A stretch of DNA of 64,000 nucleotides, from NCBI GenBank assembly GCA_031216915.1, contig CM062292.1:71592956-71656955 (forward strand), read 5' to 3'. This document shows positions 12,381-22,509 of this stretch, piece by piece. This DNA comes from Pictodentalium vernedei (lineage: Eukaryota > Mollusca > Scaphopoda > Dentaliida > Dentaliidae). The first letter of the stretch is position 1. Every line of letters starts with the position of its first letter. The position numbers and the translations under genes were made by a program. The notes below the pieces were generated by a model. It was not told the DNA's origin and made no database searches. It was given only the letters and a program-made list of their open reading frames with translations.

Positions 12381-13204
12381 CCACCACCCACACCCCCGAC
12401 TTTAATAAATGAAACAACAGACAGCTCCGAGAGCTGTCTGTTGTTTTCGTTTATTGAAAGAAACAAAAGGAAACTTGCTTCATTTTCTTCTGATGTCATA
12501 TGCGTTTTCTCAACAATTACATGCTACTTAATTGGACATTCCTCACCAGCCTAATAATTTGAGGGGAGGCAACTTTATCGAATGTCGATTTTCATGACAA
12601 GAAAAGGCAGGGCTGTCTGAAACAAGGGAACAAATAACGAAAATAGTAACTGAAACGCAAGATTTCAAATTTCCTTCTCGGCGGGTAAGATTCTACTATA
12701 GGCATATTGAATGTGGGTGGGGTGGCAGAGAATTGCGTACAGATTATCACTCGGTCAGAAGCTAGTCAAAATTCTTTTCCCGCTTTTGTAATCATGGTAC
12801 AAAAATCTACACCCTTGATCAGTGGCGGCCAATACTCAATAGAAGGGGCAAAATATATACGGCAAAATATGTCCAAGTATTTCAATAAGGCCAGTAAATC
12901 CAGATGTCTATATGAAACCAGGGTATACGGCACCTAAAGTTGGCCCAGAGCGGCAATCTATGCTTATCCGCCAGCGCCCTTGGGAGCTGAAACTTTAACC
13001 TACCTGTCACTACTATATCAGAAAACAAACAGTACTCGCCACCCCCTTCCAGCTCACAGGCATACCATGTGTCATGCGGAACAACGAACTGATATAGACT
13101 GGCGTCTCTTTTCAAACAGTTGCCAATCTTACGTTCTGTGTGATTACCATCTTTATCTACTGTATGAATCTGAAATTTAGAAGCTTCAATATGAAATCAG
13201 AAAT

Positions 13205-13450
13205 ACATGTAAGTATTTATTTATTGGTGTTTAAGGTCACATTCTTCTGCACAATGGCTAATCGTCGTGACCGCCACATGGAGATAAAGTCAAGTTCAGT
13301 CAATCGTTTATACCCATATTGCCCATTTTAGAGGAATTCCACCCCAAGCATTGGTGACTGGGTCCTATTTTACCAGTAAAACAGAGTTTGTTTAGCACAG
13401 TAAGAAAAACACTGTTCGCTTCACGGGGTTACTACAGGGTGATGCATGTA
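13205..13450. repeat. Dispersed repeat with SINE-type tail
   Basis: It begins with TTTATTTATTGGTGTTTAAGGTCACAT, as in the SINE 3' ends, and continues into 'caatcgtttatacccatattgccc...ggtcctattttaccagtaaa'. The latter part recurs inverted at about 31,165-31,320. It is probably a second SINE or MITE family sharing the same tail. Flanking text at 13,560-13,670 and 14,285-14,345 carries a repeated GGAGAGCGATTTT...GCCCTCCT motif. No coding content is seen. Confidence 0.5.
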
Positions 13451-14001
13451 ATAAAGCTGAAATTCAGGAGCAACATTTACAATATGAAATCAGAAATTTG
13501 TGTACTATTTCTAAAAACGCTGTTTTATAAATCACAGTCAGGGGGCGAAAACTGGAGGTGGGTGTCAGGCTTGGCAATTTCAGGAGAGCGATTTTTTAGC
13601 TTTCCTTAATGCCCTCCTGGAAGAATTAAGGAGAGCGAAAAATTGCCCTCCTAAATATTTTGGTCTGGGATGATTGAGATTACATGTATTATGCTCACAT
13701 TAAATTTTTGTTGTAAAGCAAAAATGTAATTTAACTTCGAAGTCACATAACATCAAGTAATTTCATTTTGAAAGTGGTTTAGTGTAGAAGGTAATGGCTG
13801 CAACCATACCCAAACACAGTTGCAATCATTTGAAGCAAAATGGGTCACAGAAATATTATTTTTCTGTCAGTTTCAAGTTCAGTGACTGACATCACAGTTT
13901 GGGGGGTAATTATTCAAGGAATATTGACACTATAATATACTACCATTACTACTATCCTGTCACTTGAAGCACTTGCACCAGGATGTGACTGTAGATTCAA
14001 G

Positions 14002-14111
14002 CAGACCTGTTGTCCAAGAAAGTCATACGCCTACCACTACCACCTTCAACCCCCCTTGGGGGGTTGAAGGTGGTAGTGGTAGGCATATGACTTTCTTGGA
14101 CAACAGGTCTG
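14002..14111. repeat. Near-perfect 110-bp palindrome
   Basis: Two 54-bp arms (14,002-14,055 and 14,058-14,111) match at 53 of 54 positions around a TT centre (C6-TT-G6). The only mismatch is the C/T in the CATACGCC / GGCATATG pair. It would form a cruciform. There is no coding or mobile-element signature apart from the palindrome. Confidence 0.9.
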
Positions 14112-14674
14112 GGTACACACACAGGTCTTGTCAAGTGTGTGTTCGGTTGTTGAGTGAGACATCTAGATGTCTAAGAGATTTCGCTTTACCTCACTAAAGT
14201 TAATAAAATAACTGATGTAGTCTGTTGGTTTCAATTTCAATGAGTTCGTTCAACTGGATACTTAAAATGCCGTGTAAAGCTAATTGCTCTCCTAAGCTTA
14301 TTGAGGAGAGCGATTTTCTGCCCTCCTGCATTTTTCAGAATGCCAGGCCTGGGGTGTAGGCGTCACACCACTCAAACCTCTTTGTTTATACATGCAGTAG
14401 TAGGGTCGAGTTCCATTGCCTGATAGTCGGCGTGTTCAGTGACTTCCGCATACGCATAAAACTGCCAAGGTGGTTGCTAATTTGGTAATAATAATAACAC
14501 TTTGGCCAGCCGCTGATTTGTCGCGGTTCTCGGACGAGAATGTCTTGGTTACCCCTGTACTCCCAACTGCCTCCCTATTCCCATGCTTCTCCTCTCCTCC
14601 CAACACTCGTAGACGAACTGCTTGATGACATCCCTTGCCCCATTCTTCTTGGTGATATACGAGTTTGTAAGTAT

Positions 14675-14998
14675 GTGACAACCGTTACTTATTCTCAGTT
14701 TCTTATTCGACATTCGTTAACCCTTTACCTAACGAATCGCCCGCATCCGCCCGCGTAATATGCAAATTCAGCAGTTGAAAAAATATTATTTTTCAAAAAA
14801 TTTCAACAAAACCATATCGTGTGACACCTCGCTGGAACGAACTCGTCGAGCTCGTTCCAACGAGGGGTCACATGATATGGTTTTGTTGAAATTTTTTGAA
14901 AAGTTTGAAAAAATGATATTTAAAATAATAAATTTTGATATCGTCTGCGTTGATAACAAATGTCGAATAAGGATGTGAGAATAAGTAACGGTTGTTAT
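14675..14998. repeat. Palindromic element with MITE at its centre
   Basis: The left arm (14,675-14,718: ACAACCGTTACTTATTCTCA...ATTCGACATTCG) is repeated inverted at 14,953-14,998 (ACAAATGTCGAAT...GAGAATAAGTAACGGTTGT). The piggyBac-type MITE occupies the whole space between the arms, with its TTAA at the inner arm end. Confidence 0.75.
14721..14952. mobile_element. piggyBac-type MITE with central hairpin (right end lost)
   Basis: TTAA (14,717-14,720) is followed by CCCTTTACCTAACG. The interior holds 'gcaaattcagcagttgaaaaaat' and the hairpin ACCATATCGTGTGACACC...GGTCACATGATATGGT, centred on GAACGAACTCGTCGAGCTCGTTC. The right terminus stops at GTCTGCGTTGA without the GGGTAAAGGG-TTAA end seen at 33,081. 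It is the same subfamily as 32,840-33,081 and 37,406-37,614. Confidence 0.75.
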
Positions 14999-15033
14999 GT
15001 CCGTCGAGTCTGTTTACTGGAGTTTAACGACAA

Positions 15034-15225
15034 TTTTAAAAATCAGGGTCACATCGCTTCGGGCAATTTTTCGGGTGGAAGAAGCTGTAGGACCTGGCGA
15101 TAACCACCGAGAAGCGGCAAGCAACTGCCAGGCTCTGCAGCACACTAACCCGGATCAAGCAGAGTTAGCACAGTGGTTGATGGTTAGTGAACCATCGATG
15201 TGCAATACACCTTAGTACTTAGGCG
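15034..15225 (-). mobile_element. tRNA-SINE fragment
   Basis: This is the 3'-half of the family read on minus, ending in the 'gggtcacat...' block at 15,048. It shares GGTGGAAGAAGCTGTAGG...AACCACCGAG and CCATCGATGTGCAATACACC with 26.8 kb. It breaks at about 15,225. A short possible continuation with a tRNA-like block (GAGTCGAACC) appears at 15,660-15,760. Between them, 15,240-15,600 contains repeated CCGGG/TTCCCGG text and no gene. Confidence 0.6.
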
Positions 15226-15937
15226 GCTCCCGGTACTGAAAGACAATCTCGATACCCGGCAAATTCACAGACCATAGTATCAATGATTGCGTATTATAGT
15301 TTATGGGATTTCAGCAAACATCAACTTCTTCCAGGAACAGGATCGACGTTGGGGCTATGGTTTAATCTCACGAACGGGAATTTCCCGGTTACCGGTTCTG
15401 AAAATCAGTCGTAATGCCTGGGAAATTCATAGATCAGAATCGGGAATCAAAGGTTGCGGAAAGCTACTTTTGACTCCCGGCTTTGTCAGGAATTTCCCGG
15501 GTATCGGGACTGATATTCAGAAACGAGAACCGGAAAAATCCCGGTATTGTGACTGACTTTCAAAAACGATAACCAGAAAATTTCCGTTCCCGGGATTAAA
15601 TCCTACTTAGAACACAGCACCACGGTGTCCCAAGTGGTCAGTCGGGATTACGTGTATTGCCTAAGTACACAGTGCTGATGGCGCGGGTCAGAGTCGAACC
15701 GTCATCCTTTGGGTTTAAAGTTCAATGCACTAACCAATGCATGGCTGACAATTTTCTTTTAAGCCCACTGCCGATGGGAACGGGACAACCCGCTCCAGGG
15801 ACAACCCGCCCGAAACCAGCAGGGACAACCCGCCCCGGGATAACCCGCCCCAAGTTTTTCAGGCGCCACAGTTATGAGCTATTTGACTATGATATTGGAC
15901 TGTGATTGGATTATAAGTAAGAACAAATGAACTATGG

Positions 15938-16174
15938 ATGTATCTAGGGGAGGTCGATCTTGAGCCTAGGAAGTGGGGTTGGAAGCTACGCGATCCAGAG
16001 CTTACTCCTATTATGACTGACATTGAGGCAGCACCGGACAGTCTGCTGAAGTTTGTAAAGTGCAACTGCAAAATGATATCAAAGAGTCCGTGCAAAAACA
16101 ACTTGTGCACATGCCAGAAAAATGGTCTAAAGTGCGTTATTGCTTGCGGAAATTGTCGCGGCGAGAGCTGCTAA
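15938..16174 (+). pseudogene. C-terminal Cys-rich tail of PIN-nuclease repeat family
   Basis: The reading keeps a W-G-W-x-L...P-I-M-T-D...P-D-x-L-L linker followed by a CXC/tesmin-like cluster: KCNCKMISKSPCKNNLC, then CQKNGLKC and CGNCRGESC. The same linker and Cys layout end the 848-residue ORF at 39.6-42.2 kb (DWGWSLDNG, CGCKSACTKRCGCKK), so this is a relic of another copy. Nothing upstream matches the nuclease part. A stop (TAA) falls right after GESC, although the frame stays open to an acidic tail ending near 16,215. It is probably non-functional. Confidence 0.65.
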
Positions 16175-16960
16175 AACGCAGAAGACGTAACACTTGATGA
16201 TGAGATCGAGCGTTAAACAATTTTTTGCTCTCAACTTGCATCTTATTTGTATTGAGAATGTTATTCTCATTTTTTTTTAGTTTTTGAGAAAAAAATATTT
16301 GGGACTTTTTGGGGGTATTTTCGTCATAAATTAAAGACGAACATTGAACTGAACAACAAAATTATTGATGAAGTGTCCACTTTCTATGTTGGTGAGAAGA
16401 ATATGGTATATTCTCGCAAAATTTCCTCGTTATAGTGGTATCTTAGCGTTTTTATTAACAAAATCGTAAATTTTGCCGCAAAAAAATCATGAAAACAAAA
16501 AAGTGCCATAAAAAATTTTCCCCACGAAGGATTTCGGAGGATTTTGGATATGTTGTTCCTGGCAACATTCCGCGTTGAATGATACCAAATTTGGCTTGTG
16601 GCAATTTTTTTCCGGGTTGAACCCTAGATCGACCGGACTAATACTACAGCCGTCGTGCACGTGCTTTCGATCGCCAATGTGTACCTAGTGACAATTTGTA
16701 CAGGGCAATTTCGCACCATCGAACCACAAGTATGAGTACATGGACCTGCCACTTGTTTCTGAAAAAAACAGTTTATTCATGTGCCAGACAATAGTATTCC
16801 GTGTAGAAATGTCTGCATGGGCTCCATGTTCAATGTACTTTCATTAATATTACAATTGTACAAGACAGGGTTCTGACCGAATGGCATTCAAACTAGAAGC
16901 TATCGCTTGAATGGATCACTATAAAAATGAGTTTTGACATTTTCTGTTCTTTAAAAGCAA
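16175..16960. other. Gene-less stretch
   Basis: AT-rich DNA with no recognisable gene, RNA or repeat boundary. Short homopolymers (T at 16,269-16,278) only. Confidence 0.5.
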
Positions 16961-16970
16961 TATATCGTAC

Positions 16971-17169
16971 CTTGTGTAGAACAAGGCCCCATCTGCAATG
17001 CTACGGCCTTGTTCCACCCAAGTGGTGGTACATTGTGTAAACTAGACGAAGCACGATCTCCGCTATCGCACTCAATTAGATTGAGTACCGTCTCTCCAGT
17101 TCCACAGAAAAACATGCCGGGTGAGATGTTGTCTTCAGAGTCGATAACAGAGAGATGTTTGAGATCCAA
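16971..17169 (-). CDS. Possible host exon (weak)
   Basis: On the minus strand an open frame of about 65 codons, with balanced amino-acid use (contains SPGMFFCGTGETVLNLIEC), ends at CAAG followed by GTACGA, a fair splice donor. No clear acceptor or ATG is seen upstream. Upstream text at 17,190-17,270 is rich in a repeated GAATCGAAAC motif. The product is not recognised. It may equally be a chance frame. Confidence 0.25.
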
Positions 17170-17764
17170 ACCTCTTTGGGATTCGATTTGTTTCGAATAA
17201 CCAAGATAGTTTCGAATCGAATGAATGAGTGAACAGATTCGAAACCGAATCGAATCTCGAACTTTCGCCGGGCCCCAGTCGTGACCCAGTGGCAGAAGTA
17301 AACATTTGTTGAAACCGATCGAAGAACGTAGAACGTATAGAAAATGGCGATGTAAAGGCCATTAGCAGTGGTAGTACCGAGTAGTCTATAGTACTGAAGT
17401 CAATTACAGAACAAAAGAGGTGTGAACATGATAAAACCACCTGGTGGGCAGTAGAAGTGAAATCCAATTACAGAACAAACAATGGTGTCTATGATATAAA
17501 CGGTTAGGTTTACTTTCGCTTACCGTGACCTTTCGCCTACAAAATAGTTTTTGTAAAAGTGTAGGCATTAGTGCACTAATTTAGCCAGGGGTTAACGGTT
17601 ATTACCAGGTTTACCCGTCGAAAATGGATTTACCCTCAACAATTTGAATATGTGTACTATTTAAAACAGGAAAGTTAAGTATGACTTTTTAAAATTTGTA
17701 GTAAAGGGTATCCAGTGTTTGTTTTTTCGTGGGTATCGACGATTTTTATTTTACGCATTTCAGG

Positions 17765-17900
17765 TATTTATTATACGCTTAACTGTGAATTATAGAGAAA
17801 ACGTCATGAACGTAAATCTCTATATCTTTCCCAGGAAAGATATAGAGATTTACGTTATCGACGTTTTATCTATAATTTACAGTTGAGCGTATAATAAATA
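17765..17900. repeat. Hairpin with ~66-bp arms
   Basis: TATTTATTATACGCTTAACTG... is repeated inverted as ...CAGTTGAGCGTATAATAAATA around a 2-nt centre (17,832/33, CTTTCC-CA-GGAAAG). Mismatches are few. The ends TATTTATTATACGC could be the termini of a palindromic MITE. Confidence 0.8.
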
Positions 17901-18015
17901 GACAGAACGCGATGTGTGTTTGAATCGGTGGATGTTTTACAAACGAGTTGGAATGGCGTCGACATATTTAGTCTGTGTGAAACATACAGACTATTGTTTT
18001 TGTACGGTTTCTTTT

Positions 18016-18310
18016 TTACTTCTTTTTTTCTTCTTCTTCTTCCTTCTTCTTCTTCTTATTCTCCTGTCTTCTGTCTTCTATGCACTTCCTTGTCCTCACG
18101 ATAAGTCGAACACGAATTGTCCTATCTCGTTGATTTTTGGCATACTGGTAGACATTCACAACTTCTCGGCCACCTATGTTTTTCAGGTCGCTAGAGCCAT
18201 TGAGTATGGCCATGTAGGCCACAGGGTTTTCACAGCCTCCAATTTCCTGATACAGTAAATTCTCCCCAAGCAATACGATGTTATGTTTACACTGGAGACA
18301 CACCAGTGGA
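18016..18310 (-). CDS. Possible host exon with K/E-rich end (weak)
   Basis: On minus, an open frame follows TTTTGACAG, an acceptor-like site, near 18,312. It contains CLQCKHNIVLL...GGCENPVAYM...QRDRTIRVRLIVRT. It runs into a lysine/glutamate stretch encoded by a TTC-rich microsatellite at 18,003-18,060. The CxxC and the hydrophobic/charged pattern look coding, but I do not recognise the family and see no donor. Confidence 0.25.
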
Positions 18311-18414
18311 GTCAGCTGTCAAAATGAAATCTGACCTTGTCATGAAAATGGGATGTAAGTTCCTGAAACTAAGTTGAGAGAAACCCTTTACCTTGCAAGG
18401 AAATAAATTATAAA

Positions 18415-18800
18415 TTATTCAGTTCACTGCTTTTAACCCTCTCAAGACTTCTATGTGGATTGCACATATTTTATTTCAGGCAGAATAAAGTTAACCTTTC
18501 CATAAAACTGTACTGAATAATTGTTGAAACCTATCTAATTCAATTCAATGCTTTTAACCCTCTCAAGACTTCAATGTGGATTGAACTGTGGATTGAACAT
18601 ATTTTATTTCAGGCAGAATAAAGTTAACCTTTTCCATAAAACTGCACTGAATAATTGTAAAATTTGTTGAAACCTATCTTATTCAGTTCAATGCTTTTAA
18701 CCCTCTCAAGACTTCAATGTGGATTGCACATATTTTATTTCAGGCAGAATAAAGTTAACCCTTTCCATAAAACTACACTGAATAATTGTTGAAACCTATC
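18415..18800. repeat. Three-copy tandem repeat, ~120-145 bp
   Basis: Each unit contains TTTTAACCCTCTCAAGACTT, 'gtggattgcacatattttatttcagg' and 'ataaagttaaccttttccataaaactg'. Copies start near 18,430, 18,548 and 18,692. The second has a small internal duplication (gtggattgaactgtggattgaac). Confidence 0.8.
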
Positions 18801-19090
18801 CCAAAACTGTCAGGGTGCCGGTAACAATGCAATACTGACATGGTCGACTGATTTGTTAACTGTGTCACTGCTATGACTGTTTAAAACTCGTTTGTTAGAG
18901 GAGTTCTATAGTCTTTCACTGCGCTCGTCTCTGATTTGTGCTGTTCCATCCCTCCGGAGTGCAAAAGCAGGTACTGTCAGCTGAGAAACTTAATGTTTTT
19001 CACTGTATTTTCTTAACCATTTAATTCTATGTGGAATGGGACACCCTTTCAGTGTGCCTTCCAAAGTAAGGGATTCTAAACCCTTTAGCC

Positions 19091-19205
19091 AACATAACGG
19101 CGAAAAATGGTCAACATTATTCACAGAAACGTCTATTCAGTTTTAATTACCTTTTCATTTTTGCTTGAAAAACAGCTTATGACCCTTTATTGGATTGAGC
19201 TCATT
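19091..19205. mobile_element. Half of a piggyBac-type MITE
   Basis: CTAAACCCTTTAGCCAACATAACGG is followed by interior text shared with 25,951-26,183. The copy stops at the left arm of the hairpin (AACAGCTTATGACCC...TTGGATTGAGCTC). The right half is missing. From 18,800 to 19,880 nothing else is seen apart from AT-rich direct repeats (AACAAAC, TTATTATTA) at 19,540-19,800. Confidence 0.6.
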
Positions 19206-19879
19206 TTTTAAAGGATTATCTATTTATTGGTGTTTAATGTCACATATTTTAGCAGGTTATCTCCTAAAACTTACACACCCCATAACATAGACACCCCAAA
19301 ACTTAGACACTCAGGAGAAGGTGTTAATTACATTTACCTACTATTAAAATGGAATAGCCTGAATGAATGAATGAAAGGTTTTAACGGAATAGCCTGATAC
19401 TGGTAAAGAGCATTTATGCAGACAAGAGAATATTCCCTCAAATTAATTTGTTTGTTAATTCTGTTCAAAATAGGCTAAACTTCAGATAGTTTGCTTACTA
19501 TTCTTATCATTGTTATGATGTGTCATGTTTATGATCACAAAAAAAACAAAACATTATCATTATTATTTATGAAAATGTTAATTATATTTGAACCTTTGAA
19601 CTCTATACACAAACAATCATTTATTTTGTTAATTATTATTATTAATCTAAATAGTTCACACAAACAAAACAAACAAAACATTGTTATTATTTATCATTAT
19701 TATTTATCAAACTGTTGATTAATGCCGGCCTTTGAACTCTATTCACACAACATTTATTTTGCTAATTATTATTATTATTAATCAAGATCAAACAAAAATT
19801 TTTACAGTGGTTTCAGTTTTGTGAAAACACACTTCTTTATATAAGACAGAATACTTCCCTTGAGTATCACATTCTGAAA

Positions 19880-20318
19880 ATGGCTGCAGTTAAGAAAGTC
19901 GAGTTTGTAATTTCACAGAAAGGCACACCACAGATACTCTTGGATGGCTATAGATACAACAGAAATAAAGTGAGACAGAGTTGCACTCATTGGAGATGTA
20001 TACAATCAACTTGTAAGGGAAAATGCACAACTGTTGGGGACTTTGTCCGAGATATTTCTGATCACTCACATCCCCCAGAAGATAGTAACACTGTAAGGTT
20101 TATCAGCACTATGAGAAAGAGAGCAAGAGAAGAGACAATTCCAATGCGGTCATTATACAATGAAGAAATAGTCGGTCAAGACAACGTAGAATTGCTGCCA
20201 TCTTTCTCCTCAATGAGTAGTGCATTGTATAGGCACAGGCAGAAGAATATTCCTTCACTTTCTAAGACAAGAGCAGAAGTCAACCTTGATAGCCAATGGT
20301 CAGAGACTTTAGATGGAC
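19880..20318 (+). CDS. FLYWCH-type zinc-finger protein, first exon
   Basis: The ATG at 19,880 lies about 40 bp after a TATA-like TTTATATAAG (19,836-19,845). Residues about 9-67 form a FLYWCH domain: FVISQKGTP, the Leu/Gly/Tyr pattern LLDGYRYNR, HWRC, C-x3-C and the final HSHPPE. The rest is polar (KRAREE). The frame is open to a good splice donor, GGAC|GTAAGT, at 20,319, after which the reading becomes low-complexity, so this is read as exon 1 of a spliced gene. FLYWCH domains often sit on MULE-type transposases or on genes derived from them. No downstream exon is recognised in the window. Exon 1 alone shows no break. Confidence 0.65.
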
Positions 20319-20589
20319 GTAAGTATTTTTGTGTATGTCATGCTTCATGTTGTGTTTTTGTGTGTTAATTTGTGTGTAGGAGTAATGTTTGAATTGTGTA
20401 TTTTTGTGTATTAATGTTGACTTTGTTTTTGTGATAAATTTTTCTTAATTACTGCCTTTGCAATAAAAAGTTTCACAAGTACATTAGAGTTAGTGTTTTC
20501 CATTAAACAGACTTCCCAGATTAGTCCATTAAAATGATGGGGAATAAGCAAGAGATTAGTGTTACACAAAGGTGTGAATTATGTTGTTT

Positions 20590-20922
20590 TAAGGTGTCTA
20601 AGTTATGGGAGGACACCTTTTTGCACAGTGGCTAATCATGGCCACGACAGTTTTTCAGGTGGAGGAAGTCGGAGTACTCGGGAAGAACCACCGGGCAACA
20701 ACGAGCAACTGTCAGATCCCTCACATACTACTACCCACACAAGCAGGGTTGTTAGCATTGGTTGAACACGGGTACACCATCGTTGTACAGTACGCTTTAG
20801 TACACAGCGCCACCATGCACCCACGTGGGCAATGGGGTGAAGTGTCTTGCCCAAGGACAGAGTGCGGACCTCACGCCTTGCAGCCTGCACCTCCGCCAAC
20901 TAAGCCACTGCGCCCCCATTTA
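20590..20922 (-). mobile_element. tRNA-derived SINE
   Basis: On minus it starts with a diverged tRNA-like head (about 20,922-20,860: GCAGTGGCTTAGTTGG..GGTGCAGGCTGCAAGG). The family core follows (TTGGGCAAGACACTTC, GGGTGCATGGTGGCG, GGTGGTTCTTCC), ending at the tail side near 20,590. It lacks a clean B box and TAAA tail, so it is older than the copies at 26.8 and 30.0 kb. Confidence 0.75.
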
Positions 20923-20929
20923 ACCCTCT

Positions 20930-22500
20930 GAAGAGGGGGCATTATTCAGAAAGACTGGGAAATGCATTGTATTACACCTTAATGTATTTCTAAAGTTTAT
21001 GGATGTATTTCATCACTCAAATTAGTGGGCAGAGCCAAAAATGTGCATTTCTGATTCGTGTATCAAACCCTTTGAATGCTGGTCACATATATGCCATTTC
21101 TGGTTTCTTATAAAAATGTTCTGATTCCTGTATGAATATCTGTAAATACTGCTAACGAAAACCCATTTCTGGTTCGTTCAAAAAATTTTTACTCCAGAAA
21201 AATAAGCCTCCATGAATTCTCTTTCTTTATAGTTTATTCCTGATACTTTAACCCTTTTCACACAGACTTTAATTTACCGGTGGCAGTAAATTCTGTTTCT
21301 CTAGTTCGCGTTCTGTGTTTATTACACAACCCTGCATTAAATTTAAATAAACAAATTTTAATTTCGATGTTTAAACCCAAAGGTGAAGAGTCCGTTTGCG
21401 GTTTTGACTGAAGCTGTACTGATCAAATGGATTGATAAAAAATCAAAACAACCTTTTCGGGACCAGCGTTTGTTGGAATTCGTATCGCTGTTTCTCTTCG
21501 GCTGGTGCCCATTCACGCCTAACCATTTGGAGGCTATTACTGTTAGTAAAAATATAAGTACAATTTTGTGCAGATTTGCAAAACAGCTGGGAGAAATATT
21601 TTTAAAAGAAGTTCGAAGCATGTCAAGATGTACGAAGATTTACTGAAATAAAGTTCACCAATTCAGATATAGCGGGATCCAGAAATGGAGACGCTCACGG
21701 GACTGGGTTAATGTTCTGGTTGAAATGATTGTGTTTTTTTTAAATATTATCTCATTTTTGGTTAACTAATTTTTTTGTGAACCGACTTTATTTTGCTTTG
21801 GGCGTTTTCATTTTCACTCTATGCGACAGACGGTCGAATAATTGTATAACGAAATTTGGAAACTTTTCGAAGCGCAACTAATGACTCGATGGGAAAGGAA
21901 CTAGTAGAACGGTGCTGGGAAAACGTTCCGGCTTGTACATCACCCATTGAATACAGAATCATTTATGTCATAGCGGCCATTCCGTTAACTACAACAGTTT
22001 AAAGTTGATGGGTGTGTAACAAGAGGGATGTTACATCCCAACGCTCACCTACATTCGCGCTTGATAATGTCGTTCCAATGTAACATGCCTAATATTTAGT
22101 TAATATAAATCATTAACTAGGCATCAAATGATTAATGTGGTTTATGTGATGGCTTTGGAAAGTCTATATTTCTGCATTTATTATATATCAGTTCAACATA
22201 GAATCATTGGATACATCTTTTAGAAATGTTTATGATTAAGAATATGAATCGTGAGGCCAGATATTAAATCATAAATAAGAATTAGGAAAGGCTTTCATAA
22301 ATCACTGAAATTTTAATTGAAGTACATTCATTGGTTAAAGAGGAGTTGCGGAAAAACATTCGTTCAAGAAAGTGACTATAAGTCCCAACAAAAATACATC
22401 ACATCAACAACTAAAATAAGCCTTAATGTTACTAGTAACAAGTATGAGAAAGTATTAAATAATAAAAAAAAAAGTTAAAAAAAGTTTTTTTAAAGAATGT
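20930..22500. other. Gene-less stretch
   Basis: There is no supported gene. GAAATGGGTTTTCGT-type text recurs at 21,030-21,200. A short ORF at 21,383-21,646 overlaps one on the other strand and has no family. TGTTACATCCCAACGCTCACCTACA near 22,030 may be the left edge of the repeat element that continues to 24,245, which ends in TGTAGGTGAGCT. Confidence 0.4.
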
Positions 22501-22509
22501 GAATATAAG

